A stretch of DNA of 7,018 bases from contig JACCVN010000242.1 of NCBI GenBank assembly GCA_013698165.1, forward strand, positions 1 through 7,018, written 5' to 3'. The stretch is from Parachlamydiaceae bacterium (GTDB lineage: Bacteria > Chlamydiota > Chlamydiia > Chlamydiales > Parachlamydiaceae). Shown here in pieces: positions 1 through 5,789 of this stretch. Each line of letters opens with the position of its first letter. The first letter of the stretch is position 1. The position numbers were made by a program, and so were the translations under genes. The notes beneath the pieces were generated by a model. That model saw nothing but the letters and a program-made list of their open reading frames with translations, had not been told where the DNA came from and did no database searches.

Positions 1-746
1 TTGTAAAGATGCTTAGAGATTTTTTCTATTTTAGTTTGAGGGGCGGCGATAAAATATAGCATATCCCAATTTTCAGGCAGCTCTTTTAGTGCCTTTCTGA
101 AAAGGCGTCCAACGTCTTTTTTTGAACCCTTTGATTTAAGACCTCTGATGATGCCAAAACCAGCATCATCTTCCAAAACTAGAACTCTGCTAAATTGACG
201 GAGCTCTTTTTCAGCTTGCCTTATTGCTGAAAAATCTGAGTTGATTTTTGCTAATTCCAGGTTATTCATAGCACTATCAAAAGCCTCTTTTACTTGTTTG
301 ATCAGTGTATAATGGCTCATATAGCAGCCCGCTTCACCTTTGTGAACAAATTCAAGAGCAAGCAGTCCTTCCTCTGTACTTGTATTTATTCTCTCTCGGT
401 TGTGATACATTTTATTCCAAATAGCCTGATCAAGATCATTACGGCCATCAATTGCTTTAAAAACTTTAAATGATTTAGTACCAATTTGGTGCAATTCTTG
501 AGTAATCCGTTCAAGCCTTTCTTTTGCTGTAGGTAGGTTGATGACGGCAATTGTGCCAAAAAAATCGCCTAGGTGCCAGTTATTATTAATTTCTCGGTTT
601 TCCAAAGTCTTTAGCTGGCTATCTGCAATTATATGAAGAGGTGTATTCCATGAATATTGATATACAATACCTTTGGATTCGACTATACGCTCGTGAACAA
701 TCTGTGGAATAGTTTCTAAGTTTTCAGAATGTACATAATCGAACAT
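1..746 (-). CDS. GT25-family glycosyltransferase, copy 1 (3' end cut by window edge)
   Basis: This open frame starts at ATG 746-744 and runs off the left edge with 248 complete codons and no stop. AAGGA lies about 8 bases upstream of the ATG. The product resembles glycosyltransferase family 25 (LPS/LOS-type transferases that use nucleotide sugars in the cytoplasm). Visible motifs are the strand-1 motif AVINLPTAKERL (residues 67-78), AIDGR (98-102), GEAGCYMSHYTL (137-148), the acidic metal-site motif LEDDAGF (191-197) and NWDMLYF (226-232). Residues 1-60 form an extension before the GT25 core, and residues about 158-186 form a charged, probably helical insert ahead of the EDD motif. It is a paralogue of the next gene (807-1793): I count roughly 60% identity over the core. 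There is no signal peptide, which fits a cytoplasmic enzyme. The 60-bp spacer to the upstream GT25 gene suggests one operon. Acceptor and donor cannot be told from sequence. Confidence 0.8.
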   Translation of the reverse strand, partial: MFDYVHSENLETIPQIVHERIVESKGIVYQYSWNTPLHIIADSQLKTLENREINNNWHLGDFFGTIAVINLPTAKERLERITQELHQIGTKSFKVFKAIDGRNDLDQAIWNKMYHNRERINTSTEEGLLALEFVHKGEAGCYMSHYTLIKQVKEAFDSAMNNLELAKINSDFSAIRQAEKELRQFSRVLVLEDDAGFGIIRGLKSKGSKKDVGRLFRKALKELPENWDMLYFIAAPQTKIEKISKHLY

Positions 747-806
747 TAAGGTTATCCTTGGAATAGTTATTTGTACTCTATAACATTAAGCTCTTTTGAA
801 GCCGCG

Positions 807-1793
807 TCAATAAACAGGCTGACCTTGCCACGGTAACCACATTCGATCAGTAATATGACTGCACCCACCCTGGTGATAAACTATCGAGGGATTAATGGCA
901 TACACATTGTAAAAGGAATGAATTTCGCCTATTTCATTATCAATAGGCCAAATGTGTGTTACCGTTACATCATCAATTTTTTTGAGAAGTTCTACAAGAG
1001 GGCCATACATAGAATTGTTGATGGCATAGCCAGAAAGGCTCCAGGAACGATTAAGTTTGCAAAGATGAGAAGATATTTTAGTAGAAGGTTCTGTCGCGTT
1101 GACTATAAAATATAACATATCCCAATCATCTGGAAGTTTACTCAGAGCTTTTCGAAGAAGAACTCCAACGCGTTTCCTAGATACTGCTGTTTTTTTTTTA
1201 TTGAGAATGCCGAAACCTGCATCATCTTCAAATATTAGCAATCTGCTCGATTTTCTCACTTCTTTAACTGCTCGCAATATTTCTTGATTATTATGAGAAA
1301 CTTTTGCTAATTCCAACTCATTTAAGGCTATTTCAAAAGAGTTTTTTATTTGGCGAATTAGCGTATAATGGCTCATATATGCGCCACTTTGCCCTTGATG
1401 CAAGTGATCAAGGGCTAACTTGCCTTCATCGGTGCTTGTATCAATATTGTGCAAATTAAGATAGAATTTATTCCAAATGGCTGGTTCTATATCCTTGCGA
1501 CCATCAATTGCTGAAAAAATCATAAACGAGTCTGTCCCAATGCTTTTAAGTTCATTAGTGATGAGCTTAAGTCTTTTTTTTGCTTGGGGCAGGTTGATAA
1601 CTGCTATTGTGCCAAAAAAATCGTTAAGTTGCCAGTCTGCGTCTAATTCCTTATAGCTCATTGAGTCCAGTTGCTGTTTTGCTATAGTTTTTATTGGAAT
1701 ATCCCAATGTCTTTCAGCTGTGTTATCTTTATGGGAAACAATACATTCGTGGACAATATGTGGAGATGTTTCATGAAGGGCGAAATCATACAT
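807..1793 (-). CDS. GT25-family glycosyltransferase, copy 2
   Basis: This complete gene of 328 residues uses ATG 1793-1791, preceded by AAGG with 7 bases of spacing, and stops at TGA 809-807. The GT25 signatures in order are AVINLPQAKKRL (64-75), FSAIDGR (93-99), GAYMSHYTLI (137-146), FEDDAGF (188-194, putative metal and sugar-nucleotide site), DWDMLYF (223-229), a GYAINNSMYGPLVELL segment (255-270) and IDNEIG (284-289), which sits where family members carry a late acidic motif. The length is somewhat above a typical GT25 domain because of a leader of about 58 residues and a helical insert at about 155-185. The copy-1 motif GEAGC reads GQSGA here, so acceptor or donor preference may have diverged. 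A run of ten A residues encodes the N-K-K-K-T stretch at 198-202. The protein is probably cytoplasmic and probably adds sugars to a surface glycan or lipid carrier. Family assignment is firm; substrate is unknown. Confidence 0.87.
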   Translation of the reverse strand: MYDFALHETSPHIVHECIVSHKDNTAERHWDIPIKTIAKQQLDSMSYKELDADWQLNDFFGTIAVINLPQAKKRLKLITNELKSIGTDSFMIFSAIDGRKDIEPAIWNKFYLNLHNIDTSTDEGKLALDHLHQGQSGAYMSHYTLIRQIKNSFEIALNELELAKVSHNNQEILRAVKEVRKSSRLLIFEDDAGFGILNKKKTAVSRKRVGVLLRKALSKLPDDWDMLYFIVNATEPSTKISSHLCKLNRSWSLSGYAINNSMYGPLVELLKKIDDVTVTHIWPIDNEIGEIHSFYNVYAINPSIVYHQGGCSHITDRMWLPWQGQPVY

Positions 1794-2113
1794 GATTCTA
1801 CCTTAAAAATATATTAACTGTTTTGATTGAAATGGAAAATGAACTTAAAAGTTGCAAAGAAAATCGGAATTCAGGCCGGATATTTGATCTGCTACTTTGA
1901 AATGGCACAGGATAAATGTGAAACAGCATCAAAAAAATCCTCTGAATTCGATTTTTTTTTTCAGCCCCCAAATTTGCATGTGCTACATCTCCGAACATTT
2001 TTAGCAAACAATATGGCACATAAGAAAAAAAGACAATTCCTAAACGAGTCTTTTGCAAATTAGTCCGCAATTCTGAGTGCAAGTGCTAGCGATTAATTTT
2101 GTCTAAAGTCCAG
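1794..2113. other. 320-bp gap without a convincing gene; inverted repeats and A/T tracts
   Basis: This spacer lies between the glycosidase stop and the start of GT25 copy 2. Both strands hold open frames of 78-94 codons, but both begin with TTG, lack a Shine-Dalgarno sequence and have compositions unlike the neighbours (runs rich in F, S, K and R), so I do not call them genes. Visible structure includes an imperfect inverted repeat (1860-1874 against 1942-1955), a local A7TC/GAT7 stem (1931-1939 with 1950-1958) and a T10 run (1952-1961). I found no well-spaced -35/-10 pair close to the GT25 start. A promoter for the GT25 pair, if there is one, must lie somewhere in this gap. Confidence 0.6.
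1860..1955. repeat. Imperfect inverted repeat around AATTCAG
   Basis: The left arm AAAATCGGAATTCAG (1860-1874) matches the reverse complement of the right arm CTGAATTCGATTTT (1942-1955) at 14 positions, apart from one extra G in the left arm. The arms are 67 bp apart. Outside the core the A-rich flank also matches partly. The right arm lies inside a second, shorter hairpin (A7TC with GAT7, loop 1940-1949). The pair could be a weak factor-independent terminator for the glycosidase transcript, a protein-binding site, or chance in AT-rich DNA. Confidence 0.45.
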
Positions 2114-3226
2114 TTATTTAGGGATTACTAAGATTGCATCTGAAACCTTTCTAAGAATATGCCCTGTATCGGGATCTTTTAGCTCCCCGCAAGGCGTGCT
2201 GACAATCATATCGTTGATCAACATGATCGATGACCCCCCTCCATCAAAGTTAATCGCATGTACACAACCGATCTGCAGCATAAGATCAGCAAATTCCAAA
2301 AGAGTTATTCCAAAATTTCCCTTTATATTTAAATTTCTTTGCCCATCCACAACGACAAAAACCCAATGCCCGTTCGATAATATCCCCACGGCAGTCCGTG
2401 CTTTTTGTAGATGCCCTAAGCTAAGAGGATAAAAGGAAAACAAAGTGGAAAGATCGATGATGCTTTGTCCATTACAGATGAGTAAAGGACCAGCTCCCAT
2501 AATATGAGAGACTTGAGCCCATTCATCTGGAGAGGTGGATTGTCCACGGACTTCTATCTTCCAATTAAAATCGTAGCCTTTTTTACAGTGTAAAAATTGA
2601 TTACACTTTTTACGTCCAACCGATATGACCATTTCTGAATGTTTTAGCGGTGAATTGCAGGAGTTAATGCGTAAAACTTTTTCAGCTTGGATGATAAATT
2701 CAATACCCAATCTCTTCGTTTCCGTCGATTTTCTGTAAAACCAATTATATAAAATCACTTGATTTCTTTCACAAGGCGTATTGATACCATCAATAGTAAA
2801 AACATGTTTTCTTATTGTGCCCTCAATACTTGTAGTTACCTCATCAAAAAGCACCTTATTGGAGGAATTGGACCAGCCGATAGCGGCTGTGGACTTTGTG
2901 GGGGTTGCGCGCCAATCTCCAGCAATTTTTAAAATGCCAAGAGGCAAATCGCCATAATCCCCCCAAACTGTAAAAAACCCTCCGTTTACGGCTGCAATGG
3001 CATGATGTCGTTTTGCAATTGAAGCCACATGCTCTAGTTGAAAATTTTCAGATTGCCCTGGAATGATATTGAAAAATTGAGGATCGATATCTAATATATG
3101 CGCTATACTTATACCATCAAAAGACATCGAGGAATAGGTCAACCCTTGAGGGAGTTCGATGCAGAAGGCATCATTGGAAAAAAAGTAAAAAATTAAAGTG
3201 GTTAGAAGTGAATAAGTTTTTCGCAT
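2114..3226 (-). CDS. Secreted phosphodiester glycosidase (NAGPA/DUF2233 family)
   Basis: This complete gene of 370 residues starts at ATG 3226-3224, preceded by GGAAAG with 6 bases of spacing, and stops at TAA 2116-2114. Residues 1-22 are a signal peptide: charged MRK, then a hydrophobic stretch, with probable cleavage after AFC. It is therefore predicted to act in the periplasm or outside the cell. The family is that of the catalytic domain of the mammalian uncovering enzyme, which removes GlcNAc from a phosphodiester, and of bacterial exopolysaccharide-associated proteins. Signature segments are AVNGGFF (79-85), GAGPLLI (244-250), RTAVG (277-281), VVVDGQ (291-296), the hallmark NFDGGGSSIM (326-335) and a closing VSDAILVI strand (361-368). 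Seven cysteines remain in the mature protein, including a close pair at 208 and 214, so disulfides are possible. It lies upstream of the two GT25 genes on the same strand but 320 bp away. The true substrate is unknown. Confidence 0.88.
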   Translation of the reverse strand: MRKTYSLLTTLIFYFFSNDAFCIELPQGLTYSSMSFDGISIAHILDIDPQFFNIIPGQSENFQLEHVASIAKRHHAIAAVNGGFFTVWGDYGDLPLGILKIAGDWRATPTKSTAAIGWSNSSNKVLFDEVTTSIEGTIRKHVFTIDGINTPCERNQVILYNWFYRKSTETKRLGIEFIIQAEKVLRINSCNSPLKHSEMVISVGRKKCNQFLHCKKGYDFNWKIEVRGQSTSPDEWAQVSHIMGAGPLLICNGQSIIDLSTLFSFYPLSLGHLQKARTAVGILSNGHWVFVVVDGQRNLNIKGNFGITLLEFADLMLQIGCVHAINFDGGGSSIMLINDMIVSTPCGELKDPDTGHILRKVSDAILVIPK

Positions 3227-3278
3227 AGCCTACTTTCCAATTCCAATAATAAACACATCTAAAGGCGAGTTGAGATTG

Positions 3279-3350
3279 CGCGAAAAGCACGCGATCCAAC
3301 GATCGCATGCTGGCCAATTTTAATCAATATTGATCTGCATGCAATCGTTG
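3279..3350. repeat. Clustered inverted repeats, potentially competing hairpins
   Basis: Three stems are visible in the spacer just after the permease stop. Stem A:B pairs 3337-3350 (GCATGCAATCGTTG) with 3297-3310 (CAACGATCGCATGC): 14 positions with one mismatch that becomes a G-U pair in minus-strand RNA, and a 26-base loop. Stem B:C pairs 3301-3306 with 3291-3296 (GATCGC/GCGATC, loop CAAC) and shares bases with A:B, so the two exclude each other. A third short stem, GCGUG/CGCGC around a CUUUU loop, follows at 3279-3293 in the minus-strand RNA and overlaps the C arm. A:B begins only 17 bases past the permease stop codon. No clear U tract follows, so a classical intrinsic terminator is not shown. 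An mRNA 3'-end stabiliser, an attenuator or a REP-like extragenic element are alternatives. Confidence 0.6.
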
Positions 3351-3367
3351 AAAATGAAACTCCGCAA

Positions 3368-5596
3368 TCATTCCAGGATACTGTCTAGAGGTGTAAACTC
3401 GGAACTCAACACAAGAGCTAACGGCATTCCCTCAAAAGCTTGTGTAAGAGTTTGGAGATAGTTAATGTAATCCTCTATTTCGCTGATTTTTGGTGGTGGC
3501 TTAAGCCCTAAAAAGACCAAATCTGCATTTTTTGAAAACTCTTTTACAATCTCACATCTGTCTAAAGACACATCGGAAGCCACATATGTCTCAATATCTA
3601 TCGGCAACCTTTTTAGAAGTGCAATTTGGGCCAGCTGCTGTTGCTTTTCTTTTCGGTCTAATTCAGTTGGAACAATTGCTTTGACAGAGAGACGACAGCC
3701 TTTGCGTGTCGGATCCAGCTGTAGCATGTAGCCCAGAACAAGCATTAATTCCGAATTATTTTGATATTCATCGTCCCACCAGATATGAAGGTCCTTACCT
3801 TCACCTGTATCCAACCTGCTGGCATCGTTCATAATCACAACGTTATTGTGCCGACGATAAGCAAGCCTGAGAACATGAACAAAATCAATTGATTCGTCTT
3901 CAGTTCTAAATCCGCCAAATACAATTGTGTTTGGAGCAAGGGGCCCTAGGCCATAATATTCAATCATATTATGCATTCCCAGAGTGATCTTTTCGGCCTC
4001 TTTGATCTGAATTAGGGCCTGAATTTTCTCAGCCTTAAAGCGTTTTGCCAAATCAATTGAGATTTCTTTGCGCTTGAGTAGTGGCATAGTTCCAGGAGCT
4101 ATAAAGGATGCCATCGTCAAAAATCCTTTACTTTGGCTTATCCCTTGGGCAAATTTTAATAAGCCGGTTGAATGCTCAGAGGTAGATTTTGTAAAGACCA
4201 GAAAATGGGGCCTCCAGGATTTTGAAGGCGTTTCTGCATAGGCCAGACTATAAATCGCAGTACGCGAAAAGAAAAGAAGCAATCCATCACGTATATCAGT
4301 CCATGATGATTCGTATTTACGTTTTCGTACAAAAAAGTAAAGAGCGGCAACGAACAGCAAAGATAATAAAGCTGAACCGGCATCAATCATCAACATGGCA
4401 ATCAGACATAACGCGGCGCCAATCAATGAAATCGACCAATGCACTCTAAAGCGTGGACGCCAGCTAGGATTAGCCATCAAAGTTTCCATACCAGCGGACA
4501 AATTGAGCACACCATAACAGATTAAAGAAACCATCGTCAGTAGAGGGGCAAGTACGTTTACGCTGCCAAAATAAGTACCCATCACGGCGATGCAAAATGT
4601 GGCAAGCGTTGCAATTCTAGGCTCGGACATAGGGCCAAATGTCTTAGAAAAAACTTTCGGTGCTAATCCATCATCTGCAATAGCTTGTAAAGTTCTTGGG
4701 GCGCTTAAGAGTCCACCTAAAGTACTGGATAAAGTGCAGCCCCAAATACCCAAAACAATTAATGAAGGCACGCTTGCAAGATCTTGCATGATCAACGGAT
4801 CCTGGGCAAGGCGATCCATAGGGACCCGATAAGCCAAAAATAATGAAATTCCTACGTATATTAGATATGCGATGATCATCGCGCTAATTGTTCCTATAGG
4901 CAAAGATCGACTTGGATTACGCAAATCCCCTGAAAGAGACACGCTTGATTCCAGGCCTGTCATGGCAGGGAAAAAAATTGCAAATACAGCCCAAAATCCT
5001 ATTGAGGTTAAAGGTGCAGGCGTATAAACGTCATCAGGTACCGGTGCTAATTCACCCCCTGTAAACAAGGAGATCAATGAGATTGCAATCACAACAAAAA
5101 TGACCATCTGCACTTTTAAAGCACCTCTTAAGGAAGTGTAAGCCAGAGCAGTTAATACGCAAAGCGTTACCAATCCTATATTAGCAATCGACCAGCTTGG
5201 GACAAGATCATGGAGAGATTCCGAAAAACCGATGCAACAAAAAGCGATGGTCAAAGATTCCCGAATATACATCGGGATGCCGACCGCACCTCCCACCTCG
5301 ATTCCCAGGGAGCGAGACAACATATAATAAACGCCCCCCTTGCCTACAACGTTATTCGTTGCAATGGCTGACATGGAGAGAGTTGTCACTAACGCGATTA
5401 GTGCTGACAGGGTGATAATTATTAAGGCTTCATTGATGCCGATAATCCCTACAATCCAGCCTAATCTAAGAAAAATAATTACTCCAAAAAGCATCAGAAT
5501 ACATGGCACAAAAACGCCTAAAAACGTCCCAAATTTATGTTCCTCTTCTACGCGCACTTCTTCTGAAAGATCAATATTTGCAGTAATTACATTCAT
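3368..5596 (-). CDS. Cation-chloride-cotransporter-like permease (SLC12/APC superfamily)
   Basis: This complete gene of 742 residues starts at ATG 5596-5594, with AAAAGGA 5 bases upstream, and stops at TGA 3370-3368. After a short polar N-terminus comes a hydrophobic core (about 24-423) compatible with 12 membrane segments. The core carries hallmarks of the SLC12 Na-K-Cl/K-Cl cotransporters: KFGTFLGVFVPCILMLFGVI (21-40, first helix), SAIATNNVVGKGGVYY (76-91), FFPAMTGLESSVSLSGDL (208-225) and SAPRTLQAIADDGL (298-311). In this family the Pro and Thr of the PAxTG turn (here P210 and T213) help bind K+, and both are kept. Residues about 460-742 form a cytosolic domain like the SLC12 C-terminal region, with YGLGPLAPNT (548-557). 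General pipelines often label such proteins amino acid permease; the motifs favour inorganic ion cotransport, though the substrate cannot be proven from sequence. A strong promoter lies directly upstream. Confidence 0.85.
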   Translation of the reverse strand: MNVITANIDLSEEVRVEEEHKFGTFLGVFVPCILMLFGVIIFLRLGWIVGIIGINEALIIITLSALIALVTTLSMSAIATNNVVGKGGVYYMLSRSLGIEVGGAVGIPMYIRESLTIAFCCIGFSESLHDLVPSWSIANIGLVTLCVLTALAYTSLRGALKVQMVIFVVIAISLISLFTGGELAPVPDDVYTPAPLTSIGFWAVFAIFFPAMTGLESSVSLSGDLRNPSRSLPIGTISAMIIAYLIYVGISLFLAYRVPMDRLAQDPLIMQDLASVPSLIVLGIWGCTLSSTLGGLLSAPRTLQAIADDGLAPKVFSKTFGPMSEPRIATLATFCIAVMGTYFGSVNVLAPLLTMVSLICYGVLNLSAGMETLMANPSWRPRFRVHWSISLIGAALCLIAMLMIDAGSALLSLLFVAALYFFVRKRKYESSWTDIRDGLLLFFSRTAIYSLAYAETPSKSWRPHFLVFTKSTSEHSTGLLKFAQGISQSKGFLTMASFIAPGTMPLLKRKEISIDLAKRFKAEKIQALIQIKEAEKITLGMHNMIEYYGLGPLAPNTIVFGGFRTEDESIDFVHVLRLAYRRHNNVVIMNDASRLDTGEGKDLHIWWDDEYQNNSELMLVLGYMLQLDPTRKGCRLSVKAIVPTELDRKEKQQQLAQIALLKRLPIDIETYVASDVSLDRCEIVKEFSKNADLVFLGLKPPPKISEIEDYINYLQTLTQAFEGMPLALVLSSEFTPLDSILE

Positions 5597-5625
5597 GCTT
5601 ATCCTTTTGGTATGAAAAAAATATC

Positions 5626-5655
5626 ATTATAGTACATTCAGAGGTCCTAAAGCAA
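5626..5655 (-). promoter_or_regulatory. Sigma70-type promoter of the permease gene
   Basis: A perfect -10 hexamer TATAAT (minus strand, 5631-5626) is preceded after 18 bp by TTGCTT (5655-5650), which keeps the TTG of the consensus -35. Transcription would start near 5619, giving a leader of about 20-25 bases that includes the Shine-Dalgarno sequence. The placement fits the divergent arrangement with the peptidase gene. Confidence 0.65.
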
Positions 5656-5690
5656 CCTTTTATATCAAGCTAATTTTGAGTCTTAACATT

Positions 5691-5719
5691 TTGAACTTAT
5701 GTAAAATTCTACTTATAGT
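5691..5719 (+). promoter_or_regulatory. Sigma70-type promoter of the dacB-like gene
   Basis: TTGAAC (5691-5696) and TATAGT (5714-5719) are separated by exactly 17 bp and match the consensus at 4 of 6 and 5 of 6 positions. The start of transcription would be near 5726, about 64 bases before the chosen ATG at 5790. The elements lie about 36 bp from the permease -35 hexamer, so one regulator bound between them could affect both genes. Confidence 0.65.
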
Positions 5720-5789
5720 CTTTTGAAACGCCTACAAAATAAATTGGGCATAGAGTATGTATATGAGAAACTCAAACAATGAGCAGCAT

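Noticed and set aside
742..790. Direct repeat AACATTAAG (742-750 and 782-790) flanking the start of GT25 copy 1
   Set aside because: Nine bases in AT-rich DNA with no further structure; most likely chance or a trace of local duplication without functional meaning.
1852..2058. Small transposable element (MITE) bounded by TTGCAAA-like ends
   Set aside because: The matching ends are only about 9-10 bases around the self-complementary TTGCAA, and no target-site duplication is visible.
1827..2063. 78-codon open frame on the plus strand in the same gap
   Set aside because: It also starts with TTG without a ribosome site, opposes all neighbours and includes the T10 run coding for FFF; there is no family resemblance.
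1798..2082. 94-codon open frame on the minus strand ending just before GT25 copy 2
   Set aside because: It needs a TTG start with no Shine-Dalgarno sequence, the product has a random-looking composition rich in F, S, R and I, and no recognisable motif is present. The closeness of its stop to the next ATG looks fortuitous.
3150..3226. Lipoprotein signal on the glycosidase because of Cys22
   Set aside because: The residues before the cysteine are D-A-F, which do not fit a lipobox; ordinary signal peptidase I cleavage is more likely.
3291..3306. Intrinsic terminator for the permease
   Set aside because: The GCGATC/GATCGC stem is perfect, but the minus-strand sequence after it is GTGCTTTTCGC, with only four T interrupted by GC, so a Rho-independent terminator is not supported.
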